Shown: positions 10,337 through 18,966, numbered from the stretch's first letter. The stretch is 64,000 nt of DNA from Microbacterium festucae (GCF_025421715.1 NZ_JAOEFC010000001.1:1178001-1242000), one strand, 5' to 3'. The notes: a model not told the origin generated them from the sequence alone. Numbers and translations: made by a program.

Positions 10337-10813
10337 ATGCCCGCCACGAGCGCCGGCATCCTGCTGTACCGGGTCGATCCGGACGGCGGGGTGTCGGCGC
10401 TCGTCGCACACATGGGCGGGCCGTACTGGGCGAACAAGGACGACGGCGCCTGGACGATCCCCAAGGGCGAGTACGACGAAGACGACGAGAGCGCGCTGGA
10501 TGCCGCCCGTCGGGAGTTCGCCGAAGAGCTCGGGCTGCCCGCGCCCGACGCCGACTACGCCGAGCTGGGCACGTTCGCCTACTCCTCCGGCAAACGGGTG
10601 ACGGTGTTCGTCGCCGACGGTGCCGGATTCTCGGTCGACGGCGCCGACTTCGGGCAGTTCGAGATGGAATGGCCGCCGCGGTCTGGCCGCACCCGGTCGT
10701 TTCCCGAGGTCGACCGGGTGGAGTGGATGCCGGTCGCCGAGGCCCGGCCGCGCCTCGTGGCCGGGCAGCGCCCCGCGCTCGACCGCCTCGCCGAGCTCAT
10801 CGCCACCGTCTGA
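10337..10813 (+). CDS. Nudix hydrolase
   Basis: 158 residues with a complete Nudix box (GEYDEDDESALDAARREF followed by AEELGL, about residues 44-67). The N-terminal 'SAGILLYR' and 'WTIPKGE' are as in small NUDIX proteins that hydrolyse nucleoside diphosphates linked to X. The C-terminal half ('FEMEWPP', 'FPEVDRVEWMPVAEARPRL') matches a common actinobacterial DNA-mismatch/housecleaning-like group. The true substrate is not predictable. Confidence 0.93.
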   Translation: MPATSAGILLYRVDPDGGVSALVAHMGGPYWANKDDGAWTIPKGEYDEDDESALDAARREFAEELGLPAPDADYAELGTFAYSSGKRVTVFVADGAGFSVDGADFGQFEMEWPPRSGRTRSFPEVDRVEWMPVAEARPRLVAGQRPALDRLAELIATV

Positions 10814-10818
10814 CCCGT

Positions 10819-10874
10819 GGCGTCTGGCCCGGGGCGTCTGGCCCGGGGCGTGTGACCTGGGGCGTGTGACCTGG
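10819..10874. repeat. Four perfect-length 14-bp tandem units
   Basis: Units at 10819, 10833, 10847 and 10861: two copies of ggcgtctggcccgg followed by two copies of ggcgtgtgacctgg. They start six bases after the Nudix stop codon, in front of the T7SS-like cassette. Confidence 0.85.
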
Positions 10875-10915
10875 GCGGCGGTTCGGCGTGCACCCTGTGC
10901 CGTCGGCATCCGGCA

Positions 10916-10933
10916 ATGGGGAGTGCTCCCCAT
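10916..10933. promoter_or_regulatory. Palindromic operator candidate before the T7SS-like cassette
   Basis: Perfect 8-bp arms atggggag / ctccccat with a 2-nt centre. A TATGCT -10-like hexamer lies at 10957-10962, so the palindrome would sit just upstream of the -35 region of a promoter for the cassette. The protein that binds it is unknown. Confidence 0.5.
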
Positions 10934-10991
10934 CGCTCCGGGTGCGTGCGGCTCCGTATGCTGAGGGAGGACCGGCACGGGGAGGCTGACG

Positions 10992-11294
10992 ATGACCGAT
11001 GGGGTGGAGATTCCGCTGGAGTCGATGCGCGCGCTGAGCGACGCGCTCGCCGCCATCATCTCCGAGTTCGAGGATGCCGGATCGCGCACGGGCGCCCTGG
11101 TGGGAGCCATCGGCAGTCCCACCGGCGACAGCCGTCTGGCGCGCGCCGCCGAAGACTTCGAGTCGGAGTGGGACGACAAGCGCGAGACGCAGCGGCGCAA
11201 CCTCGAAGAGATGAAGAAGCGCCTCGACGACGCGCACGAGGGCTGGGTGCAGGCCGACCTCGAGCTCGCCCAGAGCCTGGAGGCATCGGAATGA
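10992..11294 (+). CDS. WXG100-like small helical protein (putative T7SS partner)
   Basis: 100 residues, all predicted helix, with size and layout of WXG100/ESAT-6-like proteins: helix, turn with 'GSPTGDSRL', helix ('FESEWDDKRETQRRNLEEM'), acidic C-terminus. A canonical W-x-G is missing; the turn has no Trp and a single Trp lies in 'SEWDDK' plus another in 'EGWVQAD'. Its stop overlaps the next ATG (ATGA), so the two proteins are likely made in equal amounts and may form a heterodimer. Secretion by a type VII system encoded elsewhere is an inference. Confidence 0.7.
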   Translation: MTDGVEIPLESMRALSDALAAIISEFEDAGSRTGALVGAIGSPTGDSRLARAAEDFESEWDDKRETQRRNLEEMKKRLDDAHEGWVQADLELAQSLEASE

Positions 11295-12523
11295 CCGAGA
11301 ACTCGTACATCTACTCCCGCGAGGAGATGCCGCCCACCCCCGGCGGCCGGCACATGCAGCAGATCGAGGGCGAGCCGGGCACCATCTCGACCCGCGCGAC
11401 CCAGATCGAGCAGCTGGGCGAGAAGATGGCGCGCGCGGCGCGCACGCTGGAGCTGTTCGCCGACGGCACCGTCGGCAAGGGCGAGTCGTTCGAGGCCATC
11501 CGCGAGCAGGCCAAGGAAGTGCACGAAGACCTCCGCGTGGCCGCCGCGCGCTACCGCCCCAGCGGCGCCGCGCTCGGCACCTATGCCACCGCGCTGTCAG
11601 CCGTGCAGGGCTCGACCGACTGGCGGGTCACCGGCGCCCGCAACGCCTGGCCCGAGGTGCGTGACGCGTCGTGGGCGCTGAGCGCCGCCGAGCGCGACCA
11701 GGACGAGTTCGACCGCAACGAAGACCGCGAGATCGAGCAGACCGGCACCCGGCCCACCACGGGCTCGGAGCAGACCACCTTCGACAACGCCGTCGACACG
11801 TGGGAGATGTACTGGAGCGGCTACGACGCCCCCGTCGAGACGTGGGAGAGCGCCTACGAGACGGCGTGCTCGAGCCTGGAACGCACCAACGCCGACGGCG
11901 TGAAGGACAGCTTCTGGGACAACTCGATGCCGTTCGTCGAGATCATGCTCGACGTGCTGCTCGTGGTCGGCATCGTGCTGCTGGTGGTCGCCTTCGTCGT
12001 CACCGGCCCGCTGGCCATGCTCGCCGGCGTGCTCGCCGTCGTCGCCGGCGTGCTCAGCCTCATGGGCGAGATCGCCAAGCTCAACGCGGGCCGCGGCGAC
12101 TGGGGCAGCGTCGCGCTGGCGGCCGTGGGCATCATCCCGTTCGGCAAGCTCGCCAAGCTCGCCAGCCTCGCCGATTTCGCCCAGGTCGGCGCCCGCTTCC
12201 CGCGGCTGTCGGGCGCGTTCCGGCTGGGCGGCAGCGAGTTCCTCGAATTCGGCGGCGAGCTCAACGCGTTCCTGCGCACCAAGATCCCCGACCTGTTCAC
12301 CAACCACGGGCTCAACTCGCAGAACCTCATGCGCGGCCTCTACATGCCGAGCTTCCTCAGCCAGGGCAACGAGCTGGTCGGCGGCTGGGCGGCCGGGTGG
12401 AACGCGCTGGCGGGCAACCCGCAGAACCTCGCGGAGGCCCTCGGCGGCTCGGTCGATGTCATGACCGACGTCATGGGCATCCTCAAGGACGGCGGGCAGA
12501 AGCTCGAACAGTGGACGAGCTAG
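11291..12523 (+). CDS. T7SS-associated-type protein with N-terminal helical domain and two membrane-like segments
   Basis: 410 residues; ATG 11291 overlaps the preceding stop. Residues 1-200 are charged helices with several Trp ('WEMYWSGYDAPVETWESAYE'). Two adjacent hydrophobic segments follow (about 220-265: 'MLDVLLVVGIVLLVVAF' and 'LAMLAGVLAVVAGVLSLMG'), then glycine-rich 'WGSVALAAVGIIPFGKLAKL' and a C-terminal region rich in Phe and Leu. The order helical WXG-like domain, hydrophobic hairpin, C-terminal domain is known from T7SS polymorphic-toxin-like proteins. I recognise no catalytic motif in the C-terminus, so toxin activity is unproven. Confidence 0.7.
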   Translation: MTENSYIYSREEMPPTPGGRHMQQIEGEPGTISTRATQIEQLGEKMARAARTLELFADGTVGKGESFEAIREQAKEVHEDLRVAAARYRPSGAALGTYATALSAVQGSTDWRVTGARNAWPEVRDASWALSAAERDQDEFDRNEDREIEQTGTRPTTGSEQTTFDNAVDTWEMYWSGYDAPVETWESAYETACSSLERTNADGVKDSFWDNSMPFVEIMLDVLLVVGIVLLVVAFVVTGPLAMLAGVLAVVAGVLSLMGEIAKLNAGRGDWGSVALAAVGIIPFGKLAKLASLADFAQVGARFPRLSGAFRLGGSEFLEFGGELNAFLRTKIPDLFTNHGLNSQNLMRGLYMPSFLSQGNELVGGWAAGWNALAGNPQNLAEALGGSVDVMTDVMGILKDGGQKLEQWTS

Positions 12524-12565
12524 GCTCGACCTCGGTGCGGGCGGTACCCGCAGAAGGAGTCATGA

Positions 12566-13180
12566 ATGTCCTTGAGGGCCGAGCTCATCGGCGCGACCGC
12601 GGGCATGCCCGGCTTCGCGGTGCTCCTTCCCCCCGACTGGCAGGCCACCGACGGGGCCGGTGACGGCCTCCGCGAACGCACGGATGCGGTGCTCGCCGGC
12701 TTCCCGGCCGCCACCCGCGTCGCGCTGCGGTCGCAGCTGGACGCGCTGATGGCGACCGCGTCGGCATCCGCCCGCGCCGACGTCATCCGCGTCTTCGCGC
12801 CCAGCGGTGCCGCCCCGGAGGACTTCCTCCCGGTGACCCTGGTCGCCTCGTGGCTGCGCGCCCCCTCGGGCGGGTCGATCCAGCAGATCGGTGCGGGGCT
12901 CATCGCCGACCGCGGCGCGACCGTGCTGGGCGACTCGAGTGCGATCCTGCGCTGGACGATGGACCAGACCGTCGAGCTCGAGGGCGCGCCGGTCCGCCTC
13001 GCCGGTGCCGGCTACCTGCTGCCGGTGCCCGGCTCCCACAGCACCGGGCTGCTTTTCCGCTCGCAGATCCTGCGCAGCGCGGCGGGAACAGACGTCGACG
13101 ACGACGGCATCCGCGCCATGGCGCTGCTGTGCGATGCGATCGTCGCGAGCCTGCGGTGGCGTCGCGAGGTGGCGTCGTGA
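12566..13180 (+). CDS. Unknown protein of the T7SS-like cassette (204 aa)
   Basis: No signal peptide or membrane segment. ATG 12566 is chosen because AAGGAG ends 6 bases before it; another ATG at 12562 is in a different frame. The fold looks alpha/beta, with 'GFAVLLPPDWQATD' near the N-terminus and 'VTLVASWLRAP' and 'AGYLLPVPGSHSTGLLFRSQIL' later. Pro-Asp-Trp near the N-terminus is reminiscent of LpqN/LpqT-like or EspG-like accessory proteins, but I cannot support that. Its stop overlaps the next GTG start. Confidence 0.75.
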   Translation: MSLRAELIGATAGMPGFAVLLPPDWQATDGAGDGLRERTDAVLAGFPAATRVALRSQLDALMATASASARADVIRVFAPSGAAPEDFLPVTLVASWLRAPSGGSIQQIGAGLIADRGATVLGDSSAILRWTMDQTVELEGAPVRLAGAGYLLPVPGSHSTGLLFRSQILRSAAGTDVDDDGIRAMALLCDAIVASLRWRREVAS

Positions 13181-13737
13181 CCGCTGCGCTCACCGTGCGC
13201 GCCGACCCCGCCGTCTGGCAGGTCGTGCCCGCCGACGCGGATGCCGCGTGGATCGACCGACAGGTGCAGCGCGCGGCCGAGCACGCGCGCCCCGCCGTGG
13301 CCGACGCCGCCGCACTGGCCGTGCTGCACCGCCGAGCCGGCGACCTGTCGCTCGCGCTGTTCCTGTCGCTGCCCGAGGCGGGGATGTTCGGCATGCTCGG
13401 CATCGCCGGGGTCGACGTGCCCGCGCCGTCCGACGTCGAGACGGCGGGCGAGGTGGCCGCCGCGCTGCTGCCGTCGCCGTGGCCCGCCGAGGGCCTCGCC
13501 GTGGAGATCGGGGCCGCGCGCGGCTGGCGCTTCACGGTGCTCGACGGGGGGCCGGACGGGTCGTCGGAGCCGGTGGTCGTGGCGCAGACGGTGTCGACCG
13601 CGTACGTGCTCGATCTGCAGGGGCGCTGCGTCGTCGCCGCGCTCACGCCCATGGCGCCGCTGGCGGCGACCGTCGCGCAGGCGCTGGCCGAACGCGCCCT
13701 GTCGACCCTGGAACGGGAGGACGCGGATGTCCGCTGA
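13177..13737 (+). CDS. Unknown protein of the T7SS-like cassette (186 aa)
   Basis: GTG start at 13177 overlaps the preceding TGA (GTGA), so translation is coupled. 186 residues, soluble, no membrane segment. It resembles its upstream neighbour in composition and layout: an N-terminal Trp-containing start, a central 'DLSLALFLSLPEAGMFGMLG', then 'GRCVVAALTPMAPLAATVAQALAERAL'. It may be a diverged paralogue. Function unknown. Confidence 0.75.
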   Translation: MTAALTVRADPAVWQVVPADADAAWIDRQVQRAAEHARPAVADAAALAVLHRRAGDLSLALFLSLPEAGMFGMLGIAGVDVPAPSDVETAGEVAAALLPSPWPAEGLAVEIGAARGWRFTVLDGGPDGSSEPVVVAQTVSTAYVLDLQGRCVVAALTPMAPLAATVAQALAERALSTLEREDADVR

Positions 13738-14581
13738 CGAACGCGCCGCCCAGCTCGACGCGGTGCGGCGAGAGATCGCGCCCGCCCTCCCCAAGAACGT
13801 CGACGCGCGCACCGTCGAACTCGCCGCCTTCGGCGCCGTCGGTCAGCGCGACCTCGCGCTCCGGCTGTGGGCCGACGCGCGGTCGGCCGCCGAGGCCGCA
13901 CGGCGCACCACGAAGCAGAAGCTCCGTGACCGCTTCGGCGCCCGCAACCCCAACAGCTGGCTGTCGATCACGCTCATCCTCGGCGCCATCTGCGCCGCCG
14001 TGGCCGCCGTCCTCACCAGCGGCATCCGGTTCGACCCCGCCGCGACCGCCGGCGCCGTCGCGGTGCTGGCGGCTGCGGCCGCCGCCACCGCGCTGCTCGT
14101 GCTCATCGTCGGGGCGGGCCGCCCCCTCAACCGCGCCGTGGTGCGCATCCACGCGATCGTCACCGTCGCCCTCATGATCGCCGCCGCCCTGCAGGCCGGG
14201 CGCGGGCTCTGGCCGCAGGCGGGCGTGACCATCGGCGCCGCGGTGGTCGGCCTCGTCGGGTTCGTCGTGCTGCTGGTCGTGCGCGGTCGCGACGGCGTCG
14301 GCACCGAAGAGATCGACACCGCGATCAACATCGCCTACGCCGACACCGAGCCCGAGGTCGAGGCGGTCGCGCTCCGGCTGCGGGCAGAGGCCGAGCGCGC
14401 CCTCACCGCCGACCAGGCCGCGCGCATCGTCGACCTGCGCACGGCCACGCTGGCCGGCCTCGCGGCCGACGGCATCCGCCTCCCCGACGTCGACCCGTCG
14501 CTGCCCGCCGGCGCCGTGATCATCGACGCCCTCCTCAGCACCTGGATCCCCAAGGTCCTCCAGGGCGAGCGCGGCCTCTAG
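13727..14581 (+). CDS. Four-TM membrane protein of the T7SS-like cassette
   Basis: 284 residues from ATG 13727, which lies inside the last codons of the preceding gene. A charged cytoplasmic N-terminus (1-80, ending 'KQKLRDRFGARNP') precedes four hydrophobic segments (about 85-105, 112-132, 142-160 and 170-190), then a soluble acidic C-terminal domain ('EEIDTAINIAYADTEPEVEAV'). No transporter or enzyme motif is recognised. Position as the last gene of five overlapping genes suggests a membrane partner for the cassette. Confidence 0.78.
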   Translation: MSADERAAQLDAVRREIAPALPKNVDARTVELAAFGAVGQRDLALRLWADARSAAEAARRTTKQKLRDRFGARNPNSWLSITLILGAICAAVAAVLTSGIRFDPAATAGAVAVLAAAAAATALLVLIVGAGRPLNRAVVRIHAIVTVALMIAAALQAGRGLWPQAGVTIGAAVVGLVGFVVLLVVRGRDGVGTEEIDTAINIAYADTEPEVEAVALRLRAEAERALTADQAARIVDLRTATLAGLAADGIRLPDVDPSLPAGAVIIDALLSTWIPKVLQGERGL

Positions 14582-14641
14582 CCCTTCGGCCCCCCGCCCC
14601 CGCGGCCGCCGCCGCCGCCGCCGTTGCGGCGCCCGCCCTGC

Positions 14642-14698
14642 CGAGTGTCCAAGACACGCCGTTGGCGACGCGCGGATGCCGCGTGTCGTGGACACTCG
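14642..14698. repeat. 57-bp inverted repeat, family A copy 4
   Basis: Arms 14642-14661 and 14679-14698. The stretch 14582-15134 has no gene; it holds three family-A copies in a tandem of 171-175-bp units whose spacers also repeat (a ctgtcgaccggcggccggac segment occurs twice, at about 14737 and 14917). Confidence 0.9.
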
Positions 14699-14816
14699 GC
14701 GGGGCGCGGCCCCTGCCGCATGGTCCCCAGCGGGGCCTGTCGACCGGCGGCCGGACCACGAGCCGCCCCGGACGGCGAGCCGCCCCGGACCACGAGCCGC
14801 CCCCCTCGCATCCGGT

Positions 14817-14873
14817 CGAGTGTCCAAGACACGCGGTTGGCGACGGGCGGATGCCGCGTGTCGTGGACACTCG
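14817..14873. repeat. 57-bp inverted repeat, family A copy 5
   Basis: Arms 14817-14836 and 14854-14873, loop nearly identical to copies 4 and 6. It begins 175 bp after copy 4. Confidence 0.9.
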
Positions 14874-14987
14874 GCCGGGCGCGGCCCCTGCCGCCCTGCC
14901 CCCACCACCCTCACCGGGGCCTGTCGACCGGCGGCCGGACGGCGAGCCGCCCCGGACCACGTGCGCCTCGCGCCCCCCGCATCCGGT

Positions 14988-15044
14988 CGAGTGTCCAAGA
15001 CACGCGGTTGGCGACGCGCGGATGCCGCGTGTTGTGGACACTCG
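14988..15044. repeat. 57-bp inverted repeat, family A copy 6
   Basis: Arms 14988-15007 and 15025-15044, 171 bp after copy 5. The right arm centre is gtgttgtggacac, so the two arms mismatch only at their centres. Confidence 0.9.
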
Positions 15045-15134
15045 GCGCAGCGTGCAGGCGCGGCGCGGAGCGGGCATGGGCCTTGTCGGGGGCGGCGGGG
15101 GAGAGGAGACTCGCGTCGGCGAAAGGGGCACACC

Positions 15135-15491
15135 ATGGCGCACGGCGACATCACCCACATCGACATCCCGGTCTCCGACCTCGAGAAGGCGTCGGCGTTC
15201 TACTCGGGGCTGTTCGGCTGGAGCATCGCGGAGGTCCCCGGCTTCGAGGGCTACCCGATGTGGCAGGCGCCCAACAAGATCTCGGGCGGCGGACTCGCAC
15301 CGCGCAGCGAAGGGTTTTCGCAGCCGCGGTCGTATGTCGAGGTCGACTCGATCGACGAGACGATCGCCGCGGCCGAGGCCGCCGGCGCGAGCGTGGCGAT
15401 GGCCAAGGCGCCCATCTCGGAGACGAGCTGGTGGGCCATCATCGTCGACCCCGACGGCAACCACATCGGCCTCTACGAGGGCACCACCTGA
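15135..15491 (+). CDS. VOC-family protein
   Basis: 118 residues with the hallmark opening 'ITHIDIPVSDLEKASAFYSG' and 'LFGWSI', middle 'YVEVDSIDETIAAAEAAGA' and end 'IIVDPDGNHIGLYEG', which carries the Glu metal-ligand position. Start ATG 15135 has GAAAGGGG upstream. It is isolated between two repeat-filled gaps. It belongs to the 'glyoxalase-like, 27 kDa antigen Cfp30B-type' single-module VOC proteins; reaction unknown. Confidence 0.9.
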   Translation: MAHGDITHIDIPVSDLEKASAFYSGLFGWSIAEVPGFEGYPMWQAPNKISGGGLAPRSEGFSQPRSYVEVDSIDETIAAAEAAGASVAMAKAPISETSWWAIIVDPDGNHIGLYEGTT

Positions 15492-15529
15492 CCGTCGCCC
15501 CCGCGCCACGCCCGGCGTCCGACCCCGGT

Positions 15530-15586
15530 CGAGTGTCCAAGACACGCGGATGCCGGGGCGAGCCAGCCGCGTGTCTTGGACACTCG
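15530..15586. repeat. 57-bp inverted repeat, family A copy 7
   Basis: Perfect 20-bp arms 15530-15549 and 15567-15586, immediately downstream of the VOC gene. The loop (17 nt) is unrelated in sequence to those of copies 4-6. Confidence 0.9.
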
Positions 15587-15605
15587 GCGCCGCCCGGCGG
15601 GCGGG

Positions 15606-15695
15606 CCCGGGCCGAGCCGCGGGCGGCGGCAGAGCCCGCGCGGGCGGCGGCGGAGCCGGACCCGGGCCGAGCCGCGGGCGGCGGCGGAGCCCGCG
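15606..15695. repeat. 35-bp direct repeat, two copies
   Basis: Copies 15606-15640 and 15661-15695 differ at one base. They are almost pure G and C and end 22 bases before the RNase HI stop. Confidence 0.8.
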
Positions 15696-15717
15696 GCGGC
15701 CTACCCCGCAGCGGGGG

Positions 15718-16248
15718 TCAGCGGGACTTCTTGGGCGCGGCGCTCACGTCGACGCGCTCGTGGGTGCCGGCCAGCGACGACCAGGCGCTCGCGGTGCCCT
15801 TCGCGGCGTGCTCGGCGGCGCGCACGGCACGCTCGTCGGCCCACTCGTTGAGGACATGGCCGCGGTGGCCGCGCACATGCTCCAGCACGACGTCGGGCAG
15901 CCCCACGGCGCGCCGGGCGTCGCGGGCGGCGATCAGCTGCTCGAGGATGTCGACGTTCTTCGCCGGCGCGCCGGTCGAGGTCTTCCAGCCGCGGCGGCGG
16001 TGGCCGTCCATCCACTTCTCGTAGGTGTCGATCGCGTACTTCGAGTCGGCCTGCACGACGAGGCGCTCGACATCGGGGTGATCCTCGATCGCCCGCAGCA
16101 GGCCCATCAGCTCGCCGACGTTGTTGGTGCCGAGCACGATCGAGCCGGCGGCCCACTGCCCGTCTTCGCCGACCCACGCCCACCCGGTGGGTCCCGGGTT
16201 GCCCTTGCAGGCGCCGTCGGTGGCCACGGTGTAGGTCGATTCAGTCAC
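15718..16248 (-). CDS. rnhA: Ribonuclease HI
   Basis: 176 residues from GTG 16248, which gives the usual start (TESTYTVATDGACKGNPGP). A longer frame from GTG 16287 adds 13 residues and is possible because neither start has a clear ribosome site. The catalytic DEDD set is visible: Asp in 'ATDGACKGN', Glu in 'NVGELMGLLRAI', Asp in 'VVQADSKYAID' and Asp in 'NEWADERA'. It degrades RNA in RNA-DNA hybrids. The C-terminus is about 25 residues longer than E. coli RNase HI. Confidence 0.93.
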   Translation of the reverse strand: MTESTYTVATDGACKGNPGPTGWAWVGEDGQWAAGSIVLGTNNVGELMGLLRAIEDHPDVERLVVQADSKYAIDTYEKWMDGHRRRGWKTSTGAPAKNVDILEQLIAARDARRAVGLPDVVLEHVRGHRGHVLNEWADERAVRAAEHAAKGTASAWSSLAGTHERVDVSAAPKKSR

Positions 16249-16311
16249 CCTTCGACGGTAGTCGAGCCCCCGCGCTGCTCCCGCCACTCGGCCGCGAGAC
16301 TGCGCGTCGGG

Positions 16312-17358
16312 CTAACGGCGGCCGCGCAGGCGGGTGAGGAGGGGGCCGAGGATGCCGCGGGCGAGGCCCACGAGGCCGAACGGCACGAAGAACGCGAAGA
16401 CCACGAGCACGATGCCGTAGGCGGCGCCTGTGGCGGCGGGGCTGATCGAGGCCGTCCACATCGGCACGTACTGGATGAACAGCGCCCCGAGCACCGCGCC
16501 GCCGACGGTCGCGAGCCCGCCGACGACGATGAGCGTGATGAACGAGATCGACAGCATGAGGCCGAAGTTCTCGGGGCCGATGAACTCGAGCAGCAGGGCG
16601 TAGATGCCGCCGGCGACGCCGGCGTACGCCGCGGATGCCGCGAACAGACGCGTCTTGGTCTGGGCGATGTCGACGCCGAGCGTCTGCGCGACCAGCTCCG
16701 CGTCGCGCACCGCGACGAAGGAGCGCCCGAGGCGTCCGCGGCTGAGCCGGCGCGTGAGCACGTACGCGAGCGCGGCGACGACGAGCGCGAGGTAGTACAC
16801 CCACTGATCGTGGGCGAGCGGGATGCCGGCGGGCGGGTCGCCGTCGATGCGGATGCCGCGACTGCCGTGCGTGATCGGCTCCAGCATCCGGATCACGGCG
16901 GGCGTGGCCATCGCCAGCGCGAGGGTCACCAGCCCCAGCTGCAGACCGCGCAGCCGCAGGGCGGGGAGCCCGATGAGGTAGCCCACGGCGAACGGGACGA
17001 TGCCGGCGATCACCAGGGGGAGGAGGGGGCCGAGCCCCGACTCGCCGCCGACGGCGACCGCGTAGGCGCCGATCGCGAAGAACGCGGAGTGGCCGAGCGA
17101 GATCTGCCCGCCAAAGCCGACGAGCAGGTTCATGCCGAGACCGACGATCGTCCAGACCATCACGAGGGTGATCGGCAGGGTCACGTAGCTGGGGTTCAGC
17201 AGCGGCACGGCGACGAGGCCCGCCCCGCCGGCGACGACCAGTGCGACCCGCAGCCACCGCGGCACCGGCAGCGGGGGCCGCGGGGTGCGCAGCCATTCGA
17301 CGGGGGACGGGCGGCGGGCGCGGCCGACCCGCGGCAGCGTCTGGGTGGCCAGGCTCAT
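16312..17358 (-). CDS. livM: Branched-chain amino acid-type ABC transporter permease LivM
   Basis: 348 residues, about nine to ten membrane segments. Family marks are 'GMNLLVGFGGQISLGHSAFF', the loop 'GLPALRLRGLQLGLVTLALA' and 'FIGPENFGLMLSISFITLIVVGG'. ATG 17358 overlaps the stop of livH by four bases. It forms the transmembrane heterodimer with LivH. The distal gene of a five-gene operon livKGFHM transcribed leftward. Substrate of the system is not fixed by the permease; related systems also carry aromatic acids and amides. Confidence 0.93.
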   Translation of the reverse strand: MSLATQTLPRVGRARRPSPVEWLRTPRPPLPVPRWLRVALVVAGGAGLVAVPLLNPSYVTLPITLVMVWTIVGLGMNLLVGFGGQISLGHSAFFAIGAYAVAVGGESGLGPLLPLVIAGIVPFAVGYLIGLPALRLRGLQLGLVTLALAMATPAVIRMLEPITHGSRGIRIDGDPPAGIPLAHDQWVYYLALVVAALAYVLTRRLSRGRLGRSFVAVRDAELVAQTLGVDIAQTKTRLFAASAAYAGVAGGIYALLLEFIGPENFGLMLSISFITLIVVGGLATVGGAVLGALFIQYVPMWTASISPAATGAAYGIVLVVFAFFVPFGLVGLARGILGPLLTRLRGRR

Positions 17359-18233
17359 ACCCGCACCAGTTCCTTCCGGCCGAACAGGCCCTGGGGTCGC
17401 AGCAGCAGCACCGCCACGATGATCACGAGCGCGAAGATCTGCTTGAGCTCCCCGCCGACCCCGGGGACGTAGCTGCCGGCGAGGTTCTCGACGACGCCGA
17501 CGATCACCCCGCCGATGAGGGCGCCCACGGGGGAGTCGAGGCCGCCGAGCGTGGCCGCGGCGAAGGCGTAGATCAGCACCGGCGCCATCATCCCCGGATG
17601 CAGGAACAGCTCGGGCGCGATGAGGGTGCCCGCCAGGGCGCCGATGGCCCCGGCCATCGCCCAGCCGAGCGACATCATGCGCCCGGTCGAGACGCCGGAC
17701 AGCTCGGCGGATTCGGGCGCCGAGACCGCGGCGCGCATGCGCAGGCCGGTGCGCGTGAACCGGAACACGGCTGCCAGCACGAGGGCGAGCACGAGCACGG
17801 CGGCGACGATCCCGATGTCCTGCCGCGAGACGGCGACCCCGCCCGAGGCGACCGACCCGGCGCCGAACAGGGCCGGCATCTCCTTGGTCTGATAGGTCCA
17901 CACCCAGCCGATGACCGCGTTCAGGGCGATCATGAGCCCGAGGCTCACGATGATGAGCGGCAGGTGCTGGTGGCGCCGCACGAGCGGGCGGAACAGCACG
18001 CGCTCCAGCCCCACGCACAGCAGCGCCAGCGCCGCCATCGACACCGGGAGGGCGATCCAGATCGGCATCCCCCAGGCCGTGCACTGCCACGACACGTACG
18101 CGCCGAGCAGCGCGAGCTCGCCCTGGGCGAAGTTGAGGGTGCGGGAGGCCCGGTAGACCAGCACGATCGCCAGCGCGAGGGCGCCGTAGACCGCGCCGGT
18201 GGCCACACCGTCGACGAGCTGCTGCCAGATCAC
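17355..18233 (-). CDS. livH: Branched-chain amino acid-type ABC transporter permease LivH
   Basis: 292 residues beginning at GTG 18233 with GAGGA five bases upstream. The N-terminal 'LVDGVATGAVYGALALAIVL' and 'RTLNFAQGELALLGAYV' are diagnostic for LivH. About eight membrane segments. The permease EAA-like loop reads 'MRAAVSAPESAELSGV'. Seven bases separate it from livF. Confidence 0.93.
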   Translation of the reverse strand: MIWQQLVDGVATGAVYGALALAIVLVYRASRTLNFAQGELALLGAYVSWQCTAWGMPIWIALPVSMAALALLCVGLERVLFRPLVRRHQHLPLIIVSLGLMIALNAVIGWVWTYQTKEMPALFGAGSVASGGVAVSRQDIGIVAAVLVLALVLAAVFRFTRTGLRMRAAVSAPESAELSGVSTGRMMSLGWAMAGAIGALAGTLIAPELFLHPGMMAPVLIYAFAAATLGGLDSPVGALIGGVIVGVVENLAGSYVPGVGGELKQIFALVIIVAVLLLRPQGLFGRKELVRV

Positions 18234-18240
18234 GGCATCC

Positions 18241-18966
18241 TCACATTCCCAGGTAGGCGCGACGCACGTCGTCGTCGCCCTGCAGATCGGCGGCCTCGCC
18301 GCGGGTGACGATGCGGCCGCTTTCGAGCACGAGCGCGGTGTCGGCGATGCCGAGAGCGAGGGCGGCGTTCTGCTCGACGATGAGCAGCGCGGTGCCGCGG
18401 GTGCGTCCCAGCTCGTCGATGGCGGCGAACACCTCCGCGGTGACCTTGGGGGCCAGTCCCAGCGACGGCTCGTCGAGCAGCACGAGGCGCGGCGCGGCCA
18501 TGAAGGCCCGGGCGATGGCCAGCAGCTGCTGCTCGCCGCCGCTGAGGCCCGACGCCGGGCGCCCAGCGCGCTCGCCGAGGCGCGGGAATCGCTGCATCCA
18601 GAAGTCGGCGTCGGCGGATGCCTCGCGGGCGGGGCGACGCGTGCCGCCCAGCAGCAGGTTCTCGCGCACGGTCAGGTCGGGCACGGTGCCGCGTCCCTGC
18701 GGGACGTGCGCGATGCCGTGGCGCGCGATGCGGTGGGCCGGCAGCCCTCGCAGCTCCACACCGCCCAGACGGATGCTGCCGGTCGCGGCGCACAGCCCGG
18801 TCAGAGCGCGCAGGGTCGTGGTCTTGCCGGCGCCGTTCGCGCCGAGGATGACCAGGCGACGGCCCTCGTCGAGGTCGAACGCGATGTCGTGCAGCACGGG
18901 CACGGCGCCGTAGCCGGCGGTGCGCAGGTCGACGCGGAGGAGCGAGGATCCGGCGGTGAGGCTCAT
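18241..18966 (-). CDS. livF: ABC transporter ATP-binding protein LivF
   Basis: 241 residues. Walker A 'GANGAGKTTT', ABC signature 'ASGLSGGEQQLLAIARAF', Walker B 'RLVLLDEPSLGLAP' and the switch His in 'LIVEQNAALAL'. 'APKVTAEVFAAIDEL' after Walker B is typical of LivF. It overlaps livG by four bases (ATGA). Confidence 0.95.
   Translation of the reverse strand: MSLTAGSSLLRVDLRTAGYGAVPVLHDIAFDLDEGRRLVILGANGAGKTTTLRALTGLCAATGSIRLGGVELRGLPAHRIARHGIAHVPQGRGTVPDLTVRENLLLGGTRRPAREASADADFWMQRFPRLGERAGRPASGLSGGEQQLLAIARAFMAAPRLVLLDEPSLGLAPKVTAEVFAAIDELGRTRGTALLIVEQNAALALGIADTALVLESGRIVTRGEAADLQGDDDVRRAYLGM

Noticed and set aside
10992..14581. Complete type VII secretion system
   Set aside because: Only small partner-like and unknown proteins are present; no EccC ATPase, EccB/D/E or mycosin is encoded here.
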